The notes beneath the pieces are model-generated. The model searched no databases, was not told where the DNA came from, and worked only from the letters and a program-made list of their open reading frames with translations. From contig JAQVCM010000006.1 in assembly GCA_028689775.1 (NCBI GenBank), forward strand, positions 124,001 to 188,000: a stretch of DNA of 64,000 nucleotides. The letters are read 5' to 3'. The DNA is from Crocinitomicaceae bacterium. GTDB taxonomy: Bacteria > Bacteroidota > Bacteroidia > Flavobacteriales_D > Crocinitomicaceae. The position numbers and the translations under genes are program-made. This document shows, piece by piece, positions 17,198 through 25,695 of the stretch; the stretch's first letter is position 1; each line of letters begins with the position of its first letter.

Positions 17198-17992
17198 ATG
17201 AAACAATACCACGATTTGTTAAATCACATTCTTGAAACGGGTGTCCAAAAAGGAGACCGAACAGGAACAGGAACCATCTCAACGTTTGGATATCAAATGC
17301 GTTATGATTTAAACAAAGGATTTCCTGCAGTCACAACCAAGAAGTTACACTTACGATCCATCATCGTTGAATTACTTTGGTTTTTGAAAGGAGATACCAA
17401 CATCAAATATTTAAAAGACAATAAAGTTTCCATTTGGGATGAATGGGCAGATGCAGAGGGAAATCTTGGTCCAGTTTACGGTCACCAATGGCGCTCTTGG
17501 CCGAAGGGAGATGGCACCACAATCGATCAGATTGCCAATTTGATTCAGCAAATTAAAACCAATCCCAATTCTCGCCGCTTACTGGTTTCAGCTTGGAACG
17601 TTGCAGATGTTGACCAAATGGCTTTGCCTCCTTGCCATACGATGTTTCAGTTTTACGTGGCCGAAGGAAAATTAAGTTGTCAGTTATACCAACGAAGTGC
17701 AGACACATTTTTAGGTGTTCCTTTCAACATCGCTTCTTACGCCTTGCTGACGATGATGATTGCACAAGTTTGTGATTTAGAATACGGTGAATTTATTCAC
17801 ACTTTAGGAGATGCACATTTGTATAACAACCACATCGAACAAGCAAAATTACAATTATCAAGAGATTTACGTCCTTTGCCAACAATGAAAATTAATCCAG
17901 ATGTAAAAGATATTTTCGCGTTCGAACCAGCAGATTTTGAATTGGTAAATTACGATCCACATCCGCATATTAAAGGAATTGTGGCGGTTTAA
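17198..17992 (+). CDS. thyA: thymidylate synthase
   Basis: 264 residues, the same length as the E. coli enzyme. It methylates dUMP to dTMP with 5,10-methylene-tetrahydrofolate in the cytoplasm. Visible motifs: folate/dUMP-site start [27 protein letters not shown], the catalytic [12 protein letters not shown] (Cys near 146), [20 protein letters not shown] and the C-terminal HIKGIVAV. A -7 element TACTTTTG lies at 17166-17173, 24 nt before the ATG. No folA neighbour follows. Confidence 0.97.
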   Translation: MKQYHDLLNHILETGVQKGDRTGTGTISTFGYQMRYDLNKGFPAVTTKKLHLRSIIVELLWFLKGDTNIKYLKDNKVSIWDEWADAEGNLGPVYGHQWRSWPKGDGTTIDQIANLIQQIKTNPNSRRLLVSAWNVADVDQMALPPCHTMFQFYVAEGKLSCQLYQRSADTFLGVPFNIASYALLTMMIAQVCDLEYGEFIHTLGDAHLYNNHIEQAKLQLSRDLRPLPTMKINPDVKDIFAFEPADFELVNYDPHPHIKGIVAV

Positions 17993-18043
17993 AAGAGACG
18001 GAATGCAATGGTGGATTTTATCTCTGTTTAATTATTATCCAAC

Positions 18044-18238
18044 TTGAATACAGCTTATTTGGTTTTATTGATATTAATAGTCTTGATATTAATAGTTGCT
18101 GCGTTATCCCTAACAAAAGAGAAAAACAGGAGAAATAAGACGTGTTTTAGTTTACATGGCTTTAATGATCATCCATATTTTGCACGGATGATTCAATTTA
18201 GTCTGAAAACTGGATTTAGCGAACGCATTTTCGGGTAG
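18044..18238 (+). CDS. possible small single-pass membrane protein
   Basis: 64 codons from a TTG start. An N-terminal helix (YLVLLILIVLILIVAALSL) precedes a basic loop and a hydrophilic tail. Inside the helix a 14-bp sequence, TTGATATTAATAGT, is repeated at 18068 and 18083 with a 15-nt period, i.e. in frame, giving LILIV twice. The TTG start, the 51-nt distance from thyA and the lack of a known family make this tentative. Confidence 0.3.
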   Translation: MNTAYLVLLILIVLILIVAALSLTKEKNRRNKTCFSLHGFNDHPYFARMIQFSLKTGFSERIFG

Positions 18239-18252
18239 AAATCGCAAAAAGA

Positions 18253-19098
18253 TTAAGCTGGATTCAATTCCATGTTGTCAATCAGACGAACTTCGCCCAA
18301 ATAAGCAACAATGCAAGCGATCGAATTGGGAACCCATTCGTTTTCCAAAGACTCTAAGGTAATAGGATCAACGATTTCCAAGTATTCCAATTCCAAATTT
18401 CCTTGTTCAAAAAACGCTATGGCTTTCTTTTTTGTCTCAGTAGGTGAATTTGATTTACTGAGCTCAATTGCCAAAAGAAGTGTTTTGCTGATATGAATTG
18501 ATTCCTCACGTTGCGCATCATTCAAACGCATGTTTCTACTACTCATCGCCAAACCATCCGTTTCACGCAAAGTTGGACAAGCAATGATTTGAACCGGTAA
18601 ACCAAATTTTTCAGTCATAAACCGAATCACAGCAACTTGTTGGAAATCTTTGAGTCCAAAATAAGCTCGTGTTGGCATCACAATTTCAAATAAGCGATAA
18701 ACCACTTGCACAACACCTCTAAAATGTCCTGGGCGGTGAAAACCTTCCATGGTTTCATCTAAAAACCCCAATGCAATCTCAGGAAGTTCATACTCGGTGG
18801 TGTAGATTTCTTCAACTTCAGGAGTAAATACCACGTCACAACCCAAGTTTTCTAAAAACGAAGCATCTTTTTCAATCGAACGTGGATATTTCGTCAAATC
18901 TTCAGAACTGTTAAATTGCGTAGGATTTACGAAAATACTCACCACTACCAAATCATTTTCCGATTTAGCACGCGTTACCAATGAACCGTGTCCAGCGTGC
19001 AATGCGCCCATTGTTGGGACAAAACCTACTGACTTATTCTGAAGAAGTTGCTCTTTTAGAAAGTTTTGCAACTCGATTGATTTCGTAAAAACCTGCAC
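18253..19098 (-). CDS. panC: pantoate--beta-alanine ligase (pantothenate synthetase)
   Basis: It joins pantoate and beta-alanine with ATP to pantothenate (CoA pathway). The open frame runs back to 19197, but family alignment places the start at the GTG at 19098 (VQVFTKSIELQNFLKEQ), giving 281 residues; a longer start would overlap the promoter of the divergent gene. Motifs: VGFVPTMGALHAGH (HxGH nucleotide binding), VVVSIFVNPTQF, YFGLKDFQQVAVIRFM and the SSRNMRL loop. No panB or panD is adjacent. It is divergent from the starch-synthase-like gene. Confidence 0.92.
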   Translation of the reverse strand: MQVFTKSIELQNFLKEQLLQNKSVGFVPTMGALHAGHGSLVTRAKSENDLVVVSIFVNPTQFNSSEDLTKYPRSIEKDASFLENLGCDVVFTPEVEEIYTTEYELPEIALGFLDETMEGFHRPGHFRGVVQVVYRLFEIVMPTRAYFGLKDFQQVAVIRFMTEKFGLPVQIIACPTLRETDGLAMSSRNMRLNDAQREESIHISKTLLLAIELSKSNSPTETKKKAIAFFEQGNLELEYLEIVDPITLESLENEWVPNSIACIVAYLGEVRLIDNMELNPA

Positions 19099-19145
19099 TG
19101 AATAAAGATCTTGATTTGTAAAAAGTGGCAAAACTATTCTAATAT

Positions 19146-19176
19146 ATTGAATAAACCACTTTTTTTTTGTATATTT
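19146..19176 (+). promoter_or_regulatory. Bacteroidota sigma-A-type promoter
   Basis: TTG at 19146-19148, 20-nt spacer, then TATATTTG at 19169-19176, matching the Bacteroidota consensus TTG-N19/20-TAnnTTTG. The next gene starts at 19206, leaving a short leader. It sits in the 107-nt gap between panC and this gene. Confidence 0.75.
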
Positions 19177-19205
19177 GTGCTGTTTTATCAATAACAAACC
19201 TTCCT

Positions 19206-20027
19206 ATGGAGAAAAAAAGAATCCTATTTGTTTCACAAGAAATAGTACCCTTCCTTCCTAAATCTGAAATGTCCAACACAGCACGAAAATTGCCTCAAGG
19301 GATTCAGGATTCAGGAAAAGAGATTCGTGTGTTTACTCCCAAATTTGGAAGTATTAATGAAAGAAGACACCAATTACACGAAGTAATTCGTTTGTCTGGA
19401 ATGAATTTAGTAATCGATGACAGAGATCACCCACTGATTATCAAGGTTGCTAGTATTCCTGCAGCACGCATGCAAGTTTATTTCATTGACAACGATGAAT
19501 TTTTTAAACGTAAAAATGCAATATTAGAAGACGATGGTAGTTATTACAGTGACAATGACGAACGATCTATTTTCTTTTGTCGTGGTGTGTTAGAAACTGT
19601 AAAAAAATTAGGGTGGAAACCAGATGTTATCTACTGTCAAGGTTGGATGGCTTCATTGATGCCACTTTACATCAAGAAAATATACCACAAAGATCCGCAT
19701 TTTGCAGATACGAAAGTAGTTTTGAGCCTGTATGACAACGGTTTTACAGAATCTTGGAATGATCGTTTTGCAGATAAATTGAAATTTGACGGTTTCGGAA
19801 AAGAAATAATTTCTGAGTTGGAAGTTCCTTCTTATGAAAATGTGCTGCGTACAGCAATCCAGTATTCAGATGGATTAACTGTGGGTTCTGAAATTTTGGA
19901 CGAAATCTCGCAAAAGCTTTACGATGAAGCAGTATGCTTGAAACAAGAATTTATACCTGAAGAAAATCAAACTAAAACCATGTCCGAGTTTTTCGACAAG
20001 GTAATTGAAGAAGAAGTTCTTATATAA
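19206..20027 (+). CDS. starch-synthase catalytic-domain-like protein (GT5 N-terminal half only)
   Basis: 273 residues from the ATG at 19206 (MEKKRILFVSQEIVPFLP). The whole length matches the N-terminal Rossmann domain of glycogen/starch synthases (RVFTPKFGSINERR, VIYCQGWMASLMPLYIKKIY, LSLYDNGFTESW). Two things are missing: the C-terminal GT1 domain, and the Lys-x-Gly-Gly ADP-glucose loop, replaced by PKSEMSNTARKLPQG. It is therefore unlikely to make glycogen. Such short homologues lie upstream of DUF4270 and glmS in many Flavobacteriales. The gene ends 4 nt before the DUF4270 start. Confidence 0.85.
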   Translation: MEKKRILFVSQEIVPFLPKSEMSNTARKLPQGIQDSGKEIRVFTPKFGSINERRHQLHEVIRLSGMNLVIDDRDHPLIIKVASIPAARMQVYFIDNDEFFKRKNAILEDDGSYYSDNDERSIFFCRGVLETVKKLGWKPDVIYCQGWMASLMPLYIKKIYHKDPHFADTKVVLSLYDNGFTESWNDRFADKLKFDGFGKEIISELEVPSYENVLRTAIQYSDGLTVGSEILDEISQKLYDEAVCLKQEFIPEENQTKTMSEFFDKVIEEEVLI

Positions 20028-20031
20028 CTAT

Positions 20032-21336
20032 ATGACAATAAGTTTAAAACCTATCAAGAAGCGAAGAGTAAAACTACTTTTCGCTACTTTTTTTTGCATC
20101 AGTCTTGGATTGGTATCGTGTAAGAAAAAAGAAACAAATGTTGGCAAAGAAACACTTTCCGGAGATCAGATCTTAAACTCTTTAGTAACTGACACGTTCT
20201 CTTTAAAGACGTATACCTTTGTTGAAGATTCTGTGAATTCTAAAAATCAGATTCACGCTTTATTAGGCGCTGTGAACGATCCGAAATTTGGAACTTCGAA
20301 TGCTTCCTTTTATACACAAGTTCGATTGGACAATCCTGGAAGTACTGTTTTTGGAATTGCGCCAGTGGTTGATTCTATTGTCTTATCTCTTGGTTATGCA
20401 GGATATTATGGAAATACAAGCACACAAACTTTTGAAGTCTATGAAATGACTCAAGATTTGAGTGATACAGCAAAATATTATTCATTCAGTACAGCAAGCT
20501 TCAACCCAAGCAATTTGGTTGTGCCTGGAAAAGGAACGATCACTCCAAAGCCAACCAGTAAAGTTGTTGTAGGAACAGATACACTGGCAGCTCAATTGCG
20601 CTTGCCGCTTGTCAATTCATTTGCAACTTACCTCATGGATGGTGTTGCTGCAGGACATTATCTGACACAAGATGCTTTCAAATTATTTTTTAAAGGATTA
20701 CACCTGAAAGTTAGCAATGCGAACCCAAGCGCAAACACGGGTGGCGTAATGTATTACGACTTAAATAACATCAATACCAGATTGACCATTTTTTATACCG
20801 TTGAAGGTATTCAGAAGAAGTACAGTTACTTATTGAATGGATCTTGTGTTAATTTCAATCACTTGGATTTTAACCGCGTTGGAACTGCTTTTCAAAACGT
20901 AATTGATGACTCAACCAAAGGTCAGAAAGAATTTTACGCACAGGCGTTTACTTCCAGAGCTGTCATTCAGTTTCCTACCATCAAAGATTTACCAGCGAAT
21001 GCATTGATTCATAAAGCATCTTTGATTTTACCGGTATCTCATTATTCCAATGATTTATTATATCCCAGTTCGAAAATTTCAACAGGATTTAGACTGGTAA
21101 CTGGTGAAGATAAAATATATTCTGGAAGTGATTTTATTTATCAAGCAGAAAGAAAAGAATACATCATTGATTTACGTCAACATATTCAAGGTGTATTGAT
21201 TGACCAAATTCCAAATAGAGGCGTATTAATTAGACCATCTTTTTTCAATTCGACGATGGAAAGGATAGTTTTTAACGGCCCTGAAGGAATTTACAAAAAG
21301 AAACCTAAATTAGTGGTTACCTACACCACTTATTAA
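20032..21336 (+). CDS. DUF4270 family outer-membrane lipoprotein
   Basis: 434 residues from the ATG at 20032, chosen because it follows the previous stop by 4 nt. Basic N-terminus, hydrophobic stretch and lipobox LVSC (about residue 30), then a beta-rich domain (LLGAVNDPKFGTSNASFYTQ, VVDSIVLSLGYAGYYG). The C-terminal strands GVLIRPSFFNSTMERIVF and KPKLVVTYT are typical of DUF4270. Function unknown; the family is confined to Bacteroidota and lies next to the GT5-like gene and glmS, so the three are probably one operon. Confidence 0.88.
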   Translation: MTISLKPIKKRRVKLLFATFFCISLGLVSCKKKETNVGKETLSGDQILNSLVTDTFSLKTYTFVEDSVNSKNQIHALLGAVNDPKFGTSNASFYTQVRLDNPGSTVFGIAPVVDSIVLSLGYAGYYGNTSTQTFEVYEMTQDLSDTAKYYSFSTASFNPSNLVVPGKGTITPKPTSKVVVGTDTLAAQLRLPLVNSFATYLMDGVAAGHYLTQDAFKLFFKGLHLKVSNANPSANTGGVMYYDLNNINTRLTIFYTVEGIQKKYSYLLNGSCVNFNHLDFNRVGTAFQNVIDDSTKGQKEFYAQAFTSRAVIQFPTIKDLPANALIHKASLILPVSHYSNDLLYPSSKISTGFRLVTGEDKIYSGSDFIYQAERKEYIIDLRQHIQGVLIDQIPNRGVLIRPSFFNSTMERIVFNGPEGIYKKKPKLVVTYTTY

Positions 21337-21376
21337 CCATAATAACCATTATTAACTTTTAAATTATCATTCAATT

Positions 21377-23221
21377 ATGTGTGGAATCGTTGCTTATATC
21401 GGAAAAAAAGAAGCATATCCGATTATCATTAAAGGTCTTCAGAGATTGGAGTACCGAGGGTACGACAGTGCTGGAATTGCACTATTAGACAATGGGGAAT
21501 TAAATGTCTATAAAAAACAAGGGAAAGTTTCAATGCTTTCAAACTATGCTGAAACTCAAAACACAAAAGGAAATTCAGGAATTGGACATACACGTTGGGC
21601 TACTCACGGGCTGCCAAACGATGTCAATTCTCACCCACATACATCAACAAACGGTGATATCTCTGTAATTCACAATGGAATTATAGAAAATTACGCGCCA
21701 ATCAAAGCTGAATTAATCTCCAGAGGATATACTTTTCAAAGTGAAACCGATACAGAGGTATTGGTACACTTGATTGACGACGCTTTGAAACAAGAAAAAG
21801 TAAATCTTTCTGAAGCAGTGAGACTTGCGCTTCAAAACGTGGTTGGAGCTTATGCGATTGTGGTAATTTCTAAAGATTATCCGAATCAATTAGTTGCTGC
21901 TCGTAAAAGTAGTCCGTTGGTAGTTGGAATAGGTAGCGAAGGTGATTTTTACCTCGCTTCTGATGCTACACCAATCATCGAATACACCAAACAAGTTGTT
22001 TACTTGAATGACGAAGAAATTGCAATTGTAGATTTGAACGAAGGTTTGAAAATCATCAACATCGCAAATCAAGAAAAAACAGCGTATGTTCAAGAATTAG
22101 AAATGCACTTAGAAGCTCTGGAAAAAGGCGGATACGAGCATTTCATGTTGAAAGAAATTCACGAGCAACCAAGATCTATCAGAGACTGCTTCCGAGGAAG
22201 ATTGAATGTAGAAGAAGGCTGGGTTGCTTTGGGAGGAATCAAAGATTACGAACAAAAATTGTTGAATGCACAACGACTTATCATGATCGCTTGTGGTACG
22301 TCTTGGCACGCTTGTTTGGTTGGAGAATACTTAATTGAAGACTTGGCGAGAATCAACGTAGAAGTTGAATACGCAAGTGAATTCAGATATAGAAATCCGA
22401 TCATCAACGAAAATGACATTGTTATTGCCTTATCTCAATCAGGAGAAACAGCAGATACGATGGCAGCTTTGACACTTGCGAAATCAAAAGGTGCTACCAT
22501 TTTAGGGATTTGTAACGTGGTTGGTTCTTCTATTTCTAGAATTACAGATGCTGGTTCTTACACGCACGCTGGTCCAGAAATTGGAGTAGCTTCTACCAAA
22601 GCTTTCACAGCTCAAGTTACCGTATTGACTTTATTGGCTTTGCGTTTAGCATACAAAAAAGGAACGATTACGAGAAAAAAATTCCAAAGTATCATCCAAG
22701 AATTAGATGCAATTCCAGAAAAAGTGCAACGTATCTTAGAAAAAGATAAAATGATTGAGGAAATCGCAGCGGTTTACAAAGATTCTAAAAATGCATTGTA
22801 TTTAGGAAGAGGAAGTTCTTTCCCAGTTGCATTGGAAGGTGCTTTGAAATTGAAAGAGATTTCGTACATCCACGCAGAAGGATATCCAGCTGCTGAAATG
22901 AAACACGGACCAATTGCTTTGATTGATGAAGAAATACCGGTATTTGTTATCGCAACGAAAGGTACTTCTTACGAAAAAGTGGTGAGTAACATTCAGGAAG
23001 TAAAAGCACGAAAAGGTAAAATCATTGCGATTGTAACGGAAGGTGATACACAAGTAAAAGAAATCGCGGATCACGTAATTGAAATTCCAGATACAGACGA
23101 AAACTTAGTTCCATTATTGGCAACAATTCCTTTGCAATTACTTTCGTACCACATTTCTGTGATGAGAGGTTGCAACGTGGATCAACCAAGAAACTTAGCA
23201 AAATCTGTGACGGTTGAATAA
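21377..23221 (+). CDS. glmS: glutamine--fructose-6-phosphate aminotransferase (isomerizing)
   Basis: 614 residues. It makes glucosamine-6-phosphate from fructose-6-phosphate and glutamine, first step to UDP-GlcNAc, peptidoglycan and LPS. N-terminal class II glutaminase with Cys right after Met (MCGIVAYIG) and GHTRWATHG; two SIS domains (IACGTSWHACLVGEYLIE, SQSGETADTMAAL, LGRGSSFPVALEGALKLKEI) and the conserved C-terminus RNLAKSVTVE. The cytoplasmic enzyme is full length. No glmS ribozyme-like leader is evident in the 40-nt upstream gap. Confidence 0.97.
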   Translation: MCGIVAYIGKKEAYPIIIKGLQRLEYRGYDSAGIALLDNGELNVYKKQGKVSMLSNYAETQNTKGNSGIGHTRWATHGLPNDVNSHPHTSTNGDISVIHNGIIENYAPIKAELISRGYTFQSETDTEVLVHLIDDALKQEKVNLSEAVRLALQNVVGAYAIVVISKDYPNQLVAARKSSPLVVGIGSEGDFYLASDATPIIEYTKQVVYLNDEEIAIVDLNEGLKIINIANQEKTAYVQELEMHLEALEKGGYEHFMLKEIHEQPRSIRDCFRGRLNVEEGWVALGGIKDYEQKLLNAQRLIMIACGTSWHACLVGEYLIEDLARINVEVEYASEFRYRNPIINENDIVIALSQSGETADTMAALTLAKSKGATILGICNVVGSSISRITDAGSYTHAGPEIGVASTKAFTAQVTVLTLLALRLAYKKGTITRKKFQSIIQELDAIPEKVQRILEKDKMIEEIAAVYKDSKNALYLGRGSSFPVALEGALKLKEISYIHAEGYPAAEMKHGPIALIDEEIPVFVIATKGTSYEKVVSNIQEVKARKGKIIAIVTEGDTQVKEIADHVIEIPDTDENLVPLLATIPLQLLSYHISVMRGCNVDQPRNLAKSVTVE

Positions 23222-23250
23222 AATCAAACTGTTCTTATAACTATATTTAG

Positions 23251-23282
23251 AAAGCCGTTCTTAATTGATCGGCTTTTTTTTT
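23251..23282 (+). terminator. Rho-independent terminator of glmS unit
   Basis: Stem AAAGCCG (23251-23257) pairing CGGCTTT (23270-23276) with a 12-nt loop and a run of nine T. Confidence 0.85.
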
Positions 23283-23342
23283 GCATTAAATTTTTTATTG
23301 ACAAATAATTTTCATAAGTTTAAACATTCCAACGCGATAATA

Positions 23343-23549
23343 ATGAGTAAATTAAATTGGTTTCAGGCTGCTTTCATTGAGTTTCTCGTCGCAATGAACG
23401 TGCTATACTACAGCTTCCGAAGTGGATCTGGATGGTTGTTAATTGCAATTACCATCCTCTCTTCCGTCTTTATCATCTACTTATTTATAAAGGTTATCAA
23501 TAAGGCTTTGGAAAAACCCAAGTCAAAAATTAAAAAGAGTAAACTTTAG
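23343..23549 (+). CDS. small hypothetical two-helix membrane protein
   Basis: 68 residues from the ATG at 23343 (MSKLNWFQAAFIEFLVAMNV); the frame continues upstream but that part overlaps the terminator region. Two hydrophobic helices (WLLIAITILSSVFIIYLFI is the second) and a very basic C-terminus KPKSKIKKSKL, predicted cytoplasmic. No family known to me. It lies between glmS and the S9 peptidase with its own gaps. Confidence 0.5.
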   Translation: MSKLNWFQAAFIEFLVAMNVLYYSFRSGSGWLLIAITILSSVFIIYLFIKVINKALEKPKSKIKKSKL

Positions 23550-23596
23550 TCTATATCGAAATAGTTTGCGTAATTTCAAGGCTAAAAATATTGATC

Positions 23597-25633
23597 ATGT
23601 TTCAAAAAATTACTCGAATTGTTCTCTCAACAATTTTCCTTAGTTCCTTTATTTCACTAGGACAAAATGTATTAACACCCGAAATCTTACTAAATCTTAA
23701 AAGACTTTCAGGAGGAAAAGTTTCCCAAGATGGAAAAAAAGTACTTTTTGAAATGAATCAAATCGACGTGCAAAACAACCGCGGTAACGTAGATTTATAC
23801 GTTTACGATTTGGCGAGCGATAAATACACGCAAATTACAAAAACTCCTTTTTCAGAAATGGAAGCAAATTGGGGAAAAAACAATGAAATCTGGTTTTTAA
23901 CGACCGAAAAAGAAACCGTTCAAGTTTTTAAAATGAATGCCGATGGAAGTGATAAAAAACAAATTACTTCTCCTGAATTGAAAGACATCGATGGCTACAA
24001 ACTTTCACCAAGTCAAAATAAAATCGTTTTGATTCGCAGTGTGAAAACTTCACAGACTTTAGCTGACAAATATCCTGAACTTAAAAAAGCAAATGCACGC
24101 ATCGAAGATGACTTGATGTATCGTCATTGGAGCAGTTGGTCTGATGAAAATAGCAAGCAATTATTTTTGTACGACATCAAAGAAAATTCCGTTTCTGGAG
24201 CGGGTATAAACATCTTGGAAAATGAAAAATACAACGGTGTTTTACCTCCATTTGGTGGAAGCGAAGGAATTGTTTTTTCTTCAAACGGAGACAAAATCAT
24301 GTACAGTTGTAAAAAGAAAATAGGGAAGGAATTTGCTTTGAGCACCAACTCTGAAATCTATGAATATACAATTGCAACAAAAGAAACGAAGACCTTAACA
24401 ACAGGTTACAATGGTTACGACAAACATCCAGTAATTACAAAATCTGGAAAAAGCTTGGCTTGGTTGAGTATGGCTCGAGATGGTTATGAAGCAGATAAAA
24501 ACAACATCATCTTCCGGGATTTAGCTACTGGAAAAGACCGTAATTTAACTGCAAAACACGACATCACCGTGGATGAATTCATGGTTAGTCCAGATGAAAA
24601 AACCATTTATTTTATCGCTCCGGCAAAAGGTACAAGTCAAATTTTCTCTTTGGATATCAAAACTGGAAACATCAAACAATTAACATCTGGTCAATTTGAC
24701 TTCGTAAGTATAGAATATGCTCCGAATCAGTTAATCGCAGCGAGACAATCGATGATTGCTCCTACCGATTTATATTCTATTGATCTGAAAACAAACAAAA
24801 TAAAGCAATTAACTGCGGTCAACGAAGCGATTCTATCAAAACTCACTTTGCCAACCGTAAAAGAAGAATGGATTAAAACCAGTGACGGAAAAGACATGTT
24901 GGTCTGGATGGTTTATCCTCCAAACTTCAATGCAAACAAAAAATATCCGACCTTACTATATTGTCAAGGTGGACCACAAAGCATGGTCAGTCAATTTTTC
25001 TCGTACCGTTGGAATTTAGCTTTGATGGCATCAAACGATTACATTGTTGTTGCACCAAACAGAAGGGGTTTACCAGGATTTGGTCAAAAATGGAACGAAG
25101 ATATTTCCAAAGATTGGGGTGGACAATCCATTCGCGACTATTTATCGGCTACCGATTTCGCAAAAACACTTCCGTATGTGGATGGCGATAAAATGGGAGC
25201 TGTTGGTGCATCTTATGGTGGATATTCAGTTTATTTCTTAGCAGGAAATCACGAAGGAAGATTCAAAACCTTCATCTCACACTGTGGATTATTCAACCTA
25301 GAAAGTTGGTACGGAACAACGGAAGAGTTATTTTTCGCTAATTGGGACAACTACGGACCGTATTGGTTACCAGAGAATAAAGAATATTACGAGAAAAATA
25401 GTCCTCACAAATTCGTTCAAAATTGGGATACGCCAATCCTGGTTATCCACGGAGGAATGGACTTCAGAGTGCCAGAAGCTGAAGGAATGCAGGCATTTCA
25501 AGCAGCTCAACTGAAAGGATTGAAAAGTAAATATTTATATTTCCCGACAGAAAGTCACTGGGTTAGTTCTCCTCAAAATAGTTTAATTTGGCAGAACGAA
25601 TTTTTCGAATGGTTAGCAGGTGATTTAAAATAA
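23597..25633 (+). CDS. secreted S9 family prolyl-oligopeptidase-type peptidase
   Basis: 678 residues from the ATG at 23597 with a signal peptide ending SLGQ. The N-terminal two thirds form a beta-propeller with PD40-like repeats (ISPDEKTIYFIAPAKG, NADGSDKKQITSPE). The alpha/beta-hydrolase domain carries the triad: Ser539 in GASYGGYS, Asp622 in HGGMDFRVPE and His654 in ESHWV. This fits a periplasmic dipeptidyl/acylaminoacyl peptidase that degrades peptides for uptake. It stands alone, 63 nt before the MMPL gene on the same strand. Confidence 0.92.
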   Translation: MFQKITRIVLSTIFLSSFISLGQNVLTPEILLNLKRLSGGKVSQDGKKVLFEMNQIDVQNNRGNVDLYVYDLASDKYTQITKTPFSEMEANWGKNNEIWFLTTEKETVQVFKMNADGSDKKQITSPELKDIDGYKLSPSQNKIVLIRSVKTSQTLADKYPELKKANARIEDDLMYRHWSSWSDENSKQLFLYDIKENSVSGAGINILENEKYNGVLPPFGGSEGIVFSSNGDKIMYSCKKKIGKEFALSTNSEIYEYTIATKETKTLTTGYNGYDKHPVITKSGKSLAWLSMARDGYEADKNNIIFRDLATGKDRNLTAKHDITVDEFMVSPDEKTIYFIAPAKGTSQIFSLDIKTGNIKQLTSGQFDFVSIEYAPNQLIAARQSMIAPTDLYSIDLKTNKIKQLTAVNEAILSKLTLPTVKEEWIKTSDGKDMLVWMVYPPNFNANKKYPTLLYCQGGPQSMVSQFFSYRWNLALMASNDYIVVAPNRRGLPGFGQKWNEDISKDWGGQSIRDYLSATDFAKTLPYVDGDKMGAVGASYGGYSVYFLAGNHEGRFKTFISHCGLFNLESWYGTTEELFFANWDNYGPYWLPENKEYYEKNSPHKFVQNWDTPILVIHGGMDFRVPEAEGMQAFQAAQLKGLKSKYLYFPTESHWVSSPQNSLIWQNEFFEWLAGDLK

Positions 25634-25695
25634 CATTTTTTATCCTTATTTCTCTTCAATTTTCACTAAATTTGTTTCTTTTTTATTAAAATCGT

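Noticed and set aside
19099..19197. N-terminal extension of panC up to 19197
   Set aside because: It would cover the divergent promoter at 19146-19176 and matches no PanC protein; the GTG at 19098 gives the family length.
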